Shown: positions 57,534 through 64,000 of the stretch, one piece after another
Position numbering within the stretch: the first letter of the stretch is position 1
Layout: each line of letters begins with the position of its first letter
Source of the DNA: Bradyrhizobium diazoefficiens
GTDB lineage: Bacteria; Pseudomonadota; Alphaproteobacteria; Rhizobiales; Xanthobacteraceae
Direction of reading: 5' to 3'
Length of the DNA stretch: 64,000 bases
NCBI RefSeq assembly: GCF_018129965.1
Contig: NZ_JAFCKW010000003.1
Coordinates: forward strand, 186,001 to 250,000
The notes under the pieces: model-generated
What the model was told of the DNA's origin: nothing
The model's database searches: none
Seen by the model: only the letters and a program-made list of their open reading frames with translations
Made by a program: the position numbers and the translations under genes

Positions 57534-59297
57534 GTGAAGAACATCATCGCCACCCTCGCGATCGTCTGGCGAATCGCCGGCCCCTATTTCCGCTCCGAGG
57601 ACAAGTGGGCCGGGCGCGGCCTGCTTGGCGCCGTCGTCGCGATGGAGCTGGCGCTGGTCGCGATCGACGTGCTGGTGAACCAGTGGCAGAACCGGTTCTA
57701 CTCTGCGCTCCAGAACAGCGACTGGGATGCGTTCGTCACGGAGATATGGATCTTCGTCGGACTCGCTTTCACCTTCATCGCGCTGGCCGTCTACAAGCTC
57801 TATCTGAACCAATGGCTTCAGATCCGCTGGAGGCAGTGGCTGACCCGGCACTATCTGGGCGAATGGCTGCAGGACGCCACGCATTACCGCATGCAGCTCA
57901 AGGGCGATGCGGCCGACAACCCCGACCAGCGCATTACCGAGGACGTCAGAAACTTCGTCGAGCAGACCCTGACGATCGGGCTCGGCCTGCTCTCGTCGAT
58001 CGTGACGCTGTTCTCCTTCGTCATCATCCTCTGGGGCCTGTCCAACGCCGCGCCGCTGCACCTGTTCGGCAACGACCTGATGATCCCCGGCTATCTGTGC
58101 TGGGGCGCGCTGATCTACGCGATCTTCGGCACCGCGCTGACGCACTGGATCGGCGCCCCGCTGGTCAACCTCAATTTCGAACAGCAGCGCTACGAGGCCG
58201 ATTTCCGTTTCAACCTCGTTCGCGTGCGGGAGAATTCCGAGCAGATCGCGTTGCTCAAGGGCGAAGGCGCCGAACGCTCGCGCCTGCTGGATCGCTTCGG
58301 CTTCGTGATCGGCAACTGGTACGCGATCATGAGCCGGACCAAACGCCTCACGATGTTCACCGCGAGCTATCAGCAGGCTGCCGTGATCTTTCCCTACGTG
58401 CTGGTCGCACCGGCGTTCTTCGCCAAGAAGATCCAGCTCGGCGACATGATGCAAACCGCCTCGGCCTTCTCCAGCGTGCAGGGCGCGCTCTCGTTCTTCG
58501 TCACGGCCTACAGGTCGTTGGCGGAATGGCGCTCGATCGTCGCACGTCTCGACGGCTTCGAGATGTCGGTCGAGTCGGCCGCGCACCTGCCGGCGCATGA
58601 ATCTGCCATCAGCTTCAAGGCCGCGGACCGCGGCCGCACGATCGGGCTCGAGCAGCTCTGTGTGAACCTGCCCAACGGGACCCCGCTGGTCGCTGCCGAC
58701 GCCTTCGCCGTCCAGGCCCCGGAACGCGTGCTCGTGACCGGGCCTTCCGGTTCGGGCAAGTCGACGCTGTTCCGCGCCATCGCCGGCATCTGGCCATTCG
58801 GGACCGGCACCATCGTCATTCCCGAGAAGGCGAAGCTGATGATGCTGCCGCAGCGTCCCTATTTCCCGGTCGGCATATTACGCGATGCCGTGGTCTATCC
58901 CGCTGCCCCCGGCGCATTCGACGCCGCCCAGATCCGGGACGCGCTGATCGCGGTTGGGCTGCCCGGTCTTGCCGAGCGGCTGGACGAGGACGGCCACTGG
59001 AACAGGATGCTGTCACTGGGCGAGCAGCAGCGCCTCGGGCTTGCCCGCGCGCTGCTGCATATGCCGGATTATCTGTTCCTGGACGAGGCCACCGCCTCGC
59101 TGGACGAGCCGTCCGAGGCACGGCTGTACCGGTTGCTGGCGGAGAAGCTGCCGCAGGCCACCATCGTCTCGATCGGACACCGCTCGACGCTGGACGCCTT
59201 CCATACCCGCAAAGTGACGATGACCAAGCGCGGCGAGATCCACGTCCTCGGCGAGGCGGTCAAGCCGGCCGAGGCGGAGCCCAGCGCAGTGCGCTGA
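57534..59297 (+). CDS. BacA/SbmA-like ABC exporter (membrane domain fused to ATPase)
   Basis: A 587-residue ABC half-transporter. The N-terminal membrane domain (about residues 15-340) is of the SbmA/BacA type (ABC_membrane_2), with NQWLQIRWRQWLTRHYL and FEQQRYEADFRFNLVR. The ATPase has Walker A GPSGSGKST, signature LSLGEQQRLGLARAL and Walker B YLFLDEATASLDE. Start GTG 57534 follows CAGGAG. Relatives include YddA, Rv1819c and Bradyrhizobium BclA, which import antimicrobial or plant peptides or very-long-chain lipids. Whether this is BclA cannot be decided here, since these genomes carry several paralogues. Confidence 0.9.
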   Translation: MKNIIATLAIVWRIAGPYFRSEDKWAGRGLLGAVVAMELALVAIDVLVNQWQNRFYSALQNSDWDAFVTEIWIFVGLAFTFIALAVYKLYLNQWLQIRWRQWLTRHYLGEWLQDATHYRMQLKGDAADNPDQRITEDVRNFVEQTLTIGLGLLSSIVTLFSFVIILWGLSNAAPLHLFGNDLMIPGYLCWGALIYAIFGTALTHWIGAPLVNLNFEQQRYEADFRFNLVRVRENSEQIALLKGEGAERSRLLDRFGFVIGNWYAIMSRTKRLTMFTASYQQAAVIFPYVLVAPAFFAKKIQLGDMMQTASAFSSVQGALSFFVTAYRSLAEWRSIVARLDGFEMSVESAAHLPAHESAISFKAADRGRTIGLEQLCVNLPNGTPLVAADAFAVQAPERVLVTGPSGSGKSTLFRAIAGIWPFGTGTIVIPEKAKLMMLPQRPYFPVGILRDAVVYPAAPGAFDAAQIRDALIAVGLPGLAERLDEDGHWNRMLSLGEQQRLGLARALLHMPDYLFLDEATASLDEPSEARLYRLLAEKLPQATIVSIGHRSTLDAFHTRKVTMTKRGEIHVLGEAVKPAEAEPSAVR

Positions 59298-59359
59298 GGC
59301 GGCGCAGGCCTCCGTCGACCGGAACGCGACAGGACCTTCGTTGCGGCAATCTTCGAGAC

Positions 59360-59380
59360 GCCCACCTCCGGCGGGCTTTT
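59360..59380 (+). terminator. Candidate terminator after the ABC exporter
   Basis: GCCCACC and GGCGGGC form a seven-base stem with one mismatch, then TTTT. It lies about 60 bp after the stop. Confidence 0.45.
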
Positions 59381-59496
59381 AGGGAAAAGGCCTGTTCTCG
59401 CGGCAAGATCCCAGCCCCTCATGGGTGAGGCGCGCCGCCTTGCGGCGCGTCTGAACCATGCACACGCCGAGCGCCGTCACAGACGCTCGTCTCCCC

Positions 59497-59529
59497 AAAA
59501 CAAAAGGGCGGCAGGTTGCCCTGCCGCCC
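59497..59529 (-). terminator. Intrinsic terminator of the TorF-type porin gene
   Basis: On the minus strand, GGGCGGCAGG and CCTGCCGCCC form a 10-bp stem with a four-base loop, then TTTTGTTTT. It lies 26 bp after the stop. Confidence 0.9.
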
Positions 59530-59554
59530 TCGTCAAGTCGCTTCGGTTGGAAGC

Positions 59555-60577
59555 TTACTTCAGGTTGGTCATCGCCGTCAGGTCGAAGGACAGCTTGGCA
59601 ATACCGGCCGCGCCGCACCAGTTGGACCCAGTGCCAGTCGGGTTGATCGAGGTGACGTTGGTGGTCCCCGAAGCATTGAAGGCGCTGGTGAAGGCGCTGC
59701 AATTGCCCTTGTTCAGGTCGGTGTCGGAGTAACGCAGGTCGAGCGTGAACACCTTGTAGGTGAAGCCGACGCCGATGTTCCAGGTGTTGTAGTCGGCGTA
59801 CTTGATGCCGTTCGGGAACGGCCCAGCGAAGCCGGGATTGGTGAAGGTCGTGCCGTAGAAGGAGTCGCTGGTGCCGAGGAACTGGCGGCCAAACTCGCCC
59901 GACACATACATGCCGACGCCGCTCGAACCGAAGATGGTGCTGGGCGCAACGTATTTGGCGGTGATCGAGGCGTAGTCACCCCAGGCGCCGGAGTTCAGGA
60001 AGTTCGGCGAGTAGTACTCGTTCAGGCCGACCGACCAGTTGTCGTTGATGGTGTAAGTCACCTTGCCGTAGACTTCGAAGAAGCTCACATCCTTCTTCAT
60101 AACGTTGCCGTTGGGAAGGAAGTTCGCGAAACATTCCGCGCTGATCGGCTTGCCGCCCGCGTCGACAGCCAGGCCGCCATTGCCGCCGTTGTAGCAGGTT
60201 CCACCCGGATACAGGTAACCCCAGACGCCGATGTCGAAGGCGAAGGCGCCGAAGGTCGGGCGAATACCGCCGTAGATGTCGACTTCAGCCGCGGCGCGGT
60301 TCGCGAAGGAGATGCTCTCCGCGGAAACGCCGACGTATAGCTGCAGGTCCTTGTTGACGTTGTAGCGGGGCTCGAAATAGGCCGCGACCGAGGGCTTGTG
60401 GTTCGACTGGGTGATACCGCGGAAGATGTAGTCGTTCATGATCGCGCCGCCGAAGGCGATATCCCAGGGGTCGAAGGCAGGAACCGGAGCCTTCTTGGCC
60501 TTGACCGGCATGTCCGCCGCGAAAGCCGAGCCCACCACCATTGCCAGCGCCGTTGCCAACAAAGTCACTTTTTTCAT
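59555..60577 (-). CDS. TorF-family putative outer-membrane porin
   Basis: A 340-residue outer-membrane beta-barrel protein. It has a signal peptide (KKVTLLATALAMVVGSAFA), the family sequence NDYIFRGITQSNHKPSVAAYF near residue 53, alternating amphipathic strands, and C-terminal strands ending in LSFDLTAMTNLK. ATG 60577 starts the signal peptide; 60592 would add five residues. It probably forms a channel, but the substrate is unknown. A strong terminator follows, so it is likely abundant. Confidence 0.9.
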   Translation of the reverse strand: MKKVTLLATALAMVVGSAFAADMPVKAKKAPVPAFDPWDIAFGGAIMNDYIFRGITQSNHKPSVAAYFEPRYNVNKDLQLYVGVSAESISFANRAAAEVDIYGGIRPTFGAFAFDIGVWGYLYPGGTCYNGGNGGLAVDAGGKPISAECFANFLPNGNVMKKDVSFFEVYGKVTYTINDNWSVGLNEYYSPNFLNSGAWGDYASITAKYVAPSTIFGSSGVGMYVSGEFGRQFLGTSDSFYGTTFTNPGFAGPFPNGIKYADYNTWNIGVGFTYKVFTLDLRYSDTDLNKGNCSAFTSAFNASGTTNVTSINPTGTGSNWCGAAGIAKLSFDLTAMTNLK

Positions 60578-60990
60578 TTCGATCCCCATCACCAGTTCTT
60601 ACCCAGTCGGTTTCCCGGAAGCCCCCCGGGGAGAACGACCTGTCTGCAAAATTGCGTTACTGCGACAATGTGTATGGGGGGAGGTAAACCGTGAAGCAAA
60701 AAACACGGGCATCTGCCGACTTTTTAGGCTTTTTGGCGGTTCTACGAAAGGTTGTCAGCCTGTGTTGCTTCTGGATCACATTATCTGCATTGCAAAGTGC
60801 AGAGAAAACCCGGGTTAGTACGGAAAGCCTTTGAAAGACGTGCCCAAATACGAATCAGGCCGGTTAGGGTCATTGTGGCTCCCGGAGCGGCTCGCAGCGA
60901 TGCAAAAAGGCCGCAGCGTCGCCGCCGCGGCCTTTCTGTTGTCGATGGTGGCCGTCGAGCCGGACCGGCCTCCTGGCCCTGACCTCGAGC
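60578..60990. other. Intergenic region upstream of the porin gene
   Basis: The 413 bp hold no gene I can support. They include the terminator of the histone-H1-like gene (60904-60935), an inverted repeat CTGCA..TGCAG at 60785-60802, and presumably the porin promoter. AT content is above the neighbours near 60640-60800, consistent with a promoter region. Confidence 0.5.
60904..60935 (-). terminator. Intrinsic terminator of the histone-H1-like gene
   Basis: On the minus strand, AAAGGCCGC and GCGGCCTTT form a nine-base stem followed by a T-run. It lies about 56 bp after the stop. Confidence 0.8.
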
Positions 60991-61347
60991 CTACCCCTGC
61001 CCTTCGGCCGGCGTGGTTTCCGCAGAAGACGAAGGCATCGCCCAGCTTGTCGCGGCGGCGGGCTCCGGAGCCGCCACCGGCGCTGACGGCTTCGGCGCAG
61101 GAGCTGCCTTCGCCTTCTTCGGTGCCGCCTTCTTCGCGGCCTTCTTCGGCGCGGCCTTCTTGGCTGCCTTCTTGGCCGATGTCTTCACAGCCTTCTTGGG
61201 CGCAGCCTTTTTGGCAGACTTCTTCGTAGATTTCTTGGCGGACTTCTTCGCGGACTTCTTGGCTGCCTTCTTCGAGGTTTTCTTTGCCGCTACGACCTTC
61301 TTGGCCTTTTTGGCCTTCTTGCTTTTCTTCTTCTTCGCTTTCGCCAT
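60991..61347 (-). CDS. Histone-H1-like lysine/alanine-rich DNA-binding protein
   Basis: A 118-residue very basic protein. It consists of MAKAKKKKSKKAKKAKK followed by repeats of the type KKSAKK, KKAAPKKA and AKKAAPKK, then an Ala/Pro tail and an acidic-neutral end. The repeats resemble the C-terminal tail of eukaryotic histone H1 and of bacterial histone-like proteins. It is likely to bind DNA and alter nucleoid packing. ATG 61347 follows AGGAGGA. It has its own transcription unit. Confidence 0.85.
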   Translation of the reverse strand: MAKAKKKKSKKAKKAKKVVAAKKTSKKAAKKSAKKSAKKSTKKSAKKAAPKKAVKTSAKKAAKKAAPKKAAKKAAPKKAKAAPAPKPSAPVAAPEPAAATSWAMPSSSAETTPAEGQG

Positions 61348-61416
61348 CGTGGTCCTCCTGTTGCCGACGAACAATGGTCGATCGGGCGCCTTCAACCGTC
61401 ACCTCCGGACGAAACC

Positions 61417-62739
61417 TCAGCTCGACGTGTTCAATGCCGGCCGCGCCCCGCCCGTAGCCCAATCGAGAAGCTCAATCGTGTGTACGACCGGAACTGACGT
61501 GCCACTGGCAATCTGCACCATGCAGCCGATATTGCCCGCGGCAATCATGTCCGGCTGGACGCTTGCGATGTTGGCGACCTTGCGATCGCGCAACCGGCCC
61601 GCAAGCTCGGGTTGGAGAATGTTGTAGGTCCCCGCCGAACCGCAACACAAATGGCTCTCCGGCACATCTTTCACCACGAATCCATTCTTGGAAAGCAATT
61701 CTTTCGGAAGGGTCGTGATTTTCTGTCCGTGCTGCAGAGAGCATGCGGAGTGATAGGCGACCACGATGTTGTCGCCTATCGCGGTCGACTCGAGGCCGAG
61801 ACCGGCGACGTATTCGGTGATGTCCCTGGCGAGTGCCGACACCTTGGCCGCATCGGCAGCGAACGCGGCGTCCTCGCGCAGGAGATAGCCGTAGTCCTTG
61901 ATCACGGTGCCGCAGCCGGACGCAGTCACAAGGATGGCGTCGAGCCCCTCGCCGGCCGCTTCCGCAAGCCATGCCGTGACATTGGCACGAGCCCGTCCCA
62001 ATGCATCCCGGTCGTTGCCGAGATGATGGGTCAACGCGCCGCAGCACTGCTCGTCCCGGACCAGGACGACCTCGATGCCGTGGCGGGTGAGCAGACTGAT
62101 GGCGGCCTGGTTGATGCGCGGCGCCAGCACCTGCTGGGCACAGCCCTGAAGCAACGCGACCCGGCCACGCTTCTTGCCGAGCGCCGCGAACACGCTGCCC
62201 GGCAGGGGGCCGGGCGCCGGCAGCCGGTTCGGAGCCAGCGCCAGCATCGCCTTGAGGCGCTGGATCAGGCCGGGCGTGGCCGACGGCCGCGGCGTCGGCA
62301 GGAATACCGCGAGCGGACGGGCGAGTCGCGCCAGCCACATGCTGATGCGAAAGCGCTGCGGGTCTGGCAGCACGAAGGCCAGCAGCTGGCGCAGCAGCCG
62401 TTCGGTCAGCGGTCGCTGGTAGCGCTGCTCGATCCTGACCCTGGCCTGGTCGATGAGGTGCATGTAGTTCACCCCGGAGGGACAGGTCGTCATGCAGGCC
62501 AGGCACGACAGGCAGCGGTCGACATGCTTGACCACCTCCGCCGTCGGTGTCTGGTCCTTCTCCAGCATCTCCTTGATCAGGTAGATGCGGCCGCGCGGAC
62601 TATCGAGTTCGTCGCCGAGCAGCACATAGGTCGGACAGGTTGCGGTGCAGAAGCCGCAATGGACGCAGGCGCGCAGGATCTTGTCGGCTTGCGCGATGTC
62701 GGGGTCGGCGAGTTGCGCCAGCGAGAATTCGGTTTTCAT
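61417..62739 (-). CDS. glcF: Glycolate oxidase iron-sulfur subunit GlcF
   Basis: A 440-residue protein that passes electrons from the GlcD flavin. Two 4Fe-4S ferredoxin motifs are CVHCGFCTATCP and CLSCLACMTTCP. The C-terminal CCG domains include QQVLAPRINQAA, EQCCGAL and SHLCCGSAGTYN. ATG 62739 overlaps the glcE stop by 4 bp. An upstream frame to 63135 is shadow of glcE. Confidence 0.95.
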   Translation of the reverse strand: MKTEFSLAQLADPDIAQADKILRACVHCGFCTATCPTYVLLGDELDSPRGRIYLIKEMLEKDQTPTAEVVKHVDRCLSCLACMTTCPSGVNYMHLIDQARVRIEQRYQRPLTERLLRQLLAFVLPDPQRFRISMWLARLARPLAVFLPTPRPSATPGLIQRLKAMLALAPNRLPAPGPLPGSVFAALGKKRGRVALLQGCAQQVLAPRINQAAISLLTRHGIEVVLVRDEQCCGALTHHLGNDRDALGRARANVTAWLAEAAGEGLDAILVTASGCGTVIKDYGYLLREDAAFAADAAKVSALARDITEYVAGLGLESTAIGDNIVVAYHSACSLQHGQKITTLPKELLSKNGFVVKDVPESHLCCGSAGTYNILQPELAGRLRDRKVANIASVQPDMIAAGNIGCMVQIASGTSVPVVHTIELLDWATGGARPALNTSS

Positions 62740-63992
62740 GCTGCAGGGCCCCGGCTCAAGCGTCCCCGGTTGAGAATGGCTTTTGGATCGAAACTGCCGC
62801 GCACCCGATCGCTCAACGCGGCGACGCCAGCGGCCTGCGGGTGGAACACGTCCACGATGCGCCTGACATCCTCGGCCGCGCGGATCAGCGTGGCGTGCCC
62901 GCCGACGGCCTCGGCACGCTGTCGCACGCCCGGGGCGTGCGCATCGGCCTTCGGCGGCAGCGCGGCCCAGATCAGGCCGCCGCCCCAATCGTAGATCACG
63001 TCGCCGCCGGTCTCGCGCGCCAATTGCGTGCCAAGCGCCGCGCCAGAAGCCGGCGGGCAGACGATCCGCCACACCGGCCAGGCGCCCAGCGCGCCACCGG
63101 CCGCGAACGGCAGCACGTCGCGGATGGTGGCCCACACCGCGGCGGAGGCCGTGTCCTCGACGAGGGTTGCGGTGCCGAACGGCGCCAGCAATTCGCGCAG
63201 CGAGCCGGCGCGATGGGTCGCGGAGGCCGTGATGCCCTCCAGCCGCAGCACGGTGAGCGCCTCGCTTTGGCTGGCGATGTCCCCGAGGCCGTCCGTGCTG
63301 GCCCGGAACGACGATTTCGGCAGATGCGCGGCAGCCGAGACGTCGAAGGGCGAGCCGAGCGCGGTGGTCATCGCCTTGCTGGCGGCGGCATCATCGAGCC
63401 CGCGCAGCAGCAGCGTCCGCTCGGCTTCCGGCTTCGGCATCACCTTGAGCGTGACCTCGGTCATCACCGAGAGCGTGCCCCAGGACCCCGCCAGCAGCTT
63501 GCAGAGGTCGTAGCCGGTGACGTTCTTCACCACCTTGCCGCCGGTCTTGAAGCTGTCGCCGAAGCCAGAGACGGCATGCGCCCCGAGGAGGTGGTCGCGG
63601 GCCCCGCCCGCCTTGATCCGCCGCGGACCTGCGAGCCCGGCCGCGATCATGCCGCCGATGGTTCCGAGCGCAGGCGTGCCGAGTAGCGGCGCGGTGTTCA
63701 TCGGCTCGAAGGCGAATTGCTGATTCCTGGCGTCGATCAGCGACAACACGTCGGCCAGCGGCGCACCGGCCTGCAGCGTGACGATCAGTTCGTTGGGCTC
63801 GTAGGCGGTGACGGCGTTCAGCGCGGAGACGTCGAGAACGGCATTGGTCGCCATCGCATGCCCGATGCCGCGCTTGGTGCCATGACCGATGATCTCGAGC
63901 GGCTGCTCATTGGCAATCGCCGCGCGCACCACCTCTTCGACGTCTTTGGCGTCCCTGACCTTGAGTGTATCCACGATTGAGCGGGTATCCAA
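62736..63992 (-). CDS. glcE: Glycolate oxidase FAD-binding subunit GlcE
   Basis: A 418-residue FAD-linked oxidase subunit. It has an N-terminal PCMH-type FAD domain (EIIGHGTKRGIGH, LAGPRRIKAGGARDHLLG, GGKVVKNVTGYDLCKL). It is coupled to glcF. The start at 63992 is only 8 bp from the window end, so glcD is expected just beyond. Glycolate, the product of the haloacetate dehalogenase in this window, is the substrate. Confidence 0.93.
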   Translation of the reverse strand: MDTRSIVDTLKVRDAKDVEEVVRAAIANEQPLEIIGHGTKRGIGHAMATNAVLDVSALNAVTAYEPNELIVTLQAGAPLADVLSLIDARNQQFAFEPMNTAPLLGTPALGTIGGMIAAGLAGPRRIKAGGARDHLLGAHAVSGFGDSFKTGGKVVKNVTGYDLCKLLAGSWGTLSVMTEVTLKVMPKPEAERTLLLRGLDDAAASKAMTTALGSPFDVSAAAHLPKSSFRASTDGLGDIASQSEALTVLRLEGITASATHRAGSLRELLAPFGTATLVEDTASAAVWATIRDVLPFAAGGALGAWPVWRIVCPPASGAALGTQLARETGGDVIYDWGGGLIWAALPPKADAHAPGVRQRAEAVGGHATLIRAAEDVRRIVDVFHPQAAGVAALSDRVRGSFDPKAILNRGRLSRGPAA

Positions 63993-64000
63993 ATTTAGAA

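Noticed and set aside
60991..61347. CRISPR-like regular repetition in the Lys/Ala gene
   Set aside because: The repetition follows codons of a continuous reading frame with a ribosome site, and units are unequal.

Overview
The window looks like core chromosome of a Bradyrhizobium or close relative (Nitrobacteraceae, Alphaproteobacteria). The reasons are high GC, long runs of genes with alphaproteobacterial order (ileS-lspA-M16 pair, waaA-lpxK, hisZ-hisG, glcE-glcF), short palindromic intergenic repeats typical of these genomes, and several small families (DUF2093, DUF4170, DUF6101, DUF2076) concentrated in Rhizobiales. One haloacid dehalogenase matches the Rhodopseudomonas palustris RPA1163 fluoroacetate dehalogenase residue for residue at the catalytic positions, as far as I can recall that protein. 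No tRNA, rRNA, CRISPR array, insertion sequence or integrase was seen.

Layout. 1-8.5 kb: a degenerate EAL protein cut by the window edge, a HAD phosphatase, a CheY-like receiver, ribF, ileS, lspA and a secreted hypothetical. 8.6-14.5 kb: an M16 peptidase pair, arfB, mutL, rsmD. 14.5-19.6 kb: a pseudouridine synthase with a huge disordered N-terminus, tadA, the dehalogenase and purD. 19.7-24.6 kb: an AT-richer accessory island with a DUF5343 / Swt1-type HEPN / membrane-anchored HEPN-like operon and an 824-residue protein with a PD-(D/E)XK-like core and a SEC-C tail. 24.6-29.7 kb: a membrane protein with its winged-helix regulator, two alpha/beta hydrolases and xseA. 29.8-38.2 kb: the lipid A/Kdo operon (pmbA, cysQ, DUF4170, DUF374 acyltransferase, waaA, lpxK), DUF6101, ubiA. 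38.4-45.4 kb: rsmE, two regulators, hisZ-hisG and a glycosyltransferase/deacetylase pair. 45.5-55.4 kb: DUF2076, a caspase-like protein, an L,D-transpeptidase, a CheZ-type phosphatase, a lipoprotein, groES-groEL under a CIRCE element, and secreted hypotheticals. 55.5-64 kb: lactate permease, a BacA-like ABC exporter, a TorF-type porin, a histone-H1-like protein and glcF-glcE.

Themes. Cell-envelope work recurs: LPS inner core and lipid A, a candidate lipid A amino-sugar branch, L,D-transpeptidase, lspA, porin and the BacA-like exporter. Translation and RNA modification is the second theme (ileS, arfB, rsmD, rsmE, tadA, the pseudouridine synthase). Carbon metabolism links lactate uptake, glycolate oxidase and the haloacetate dehalogenase, whose product from fluoro- or chloroacetate is glycolate. 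The candidate undescribed system is the HEPN operon in the 19.7-24.6 kb island.
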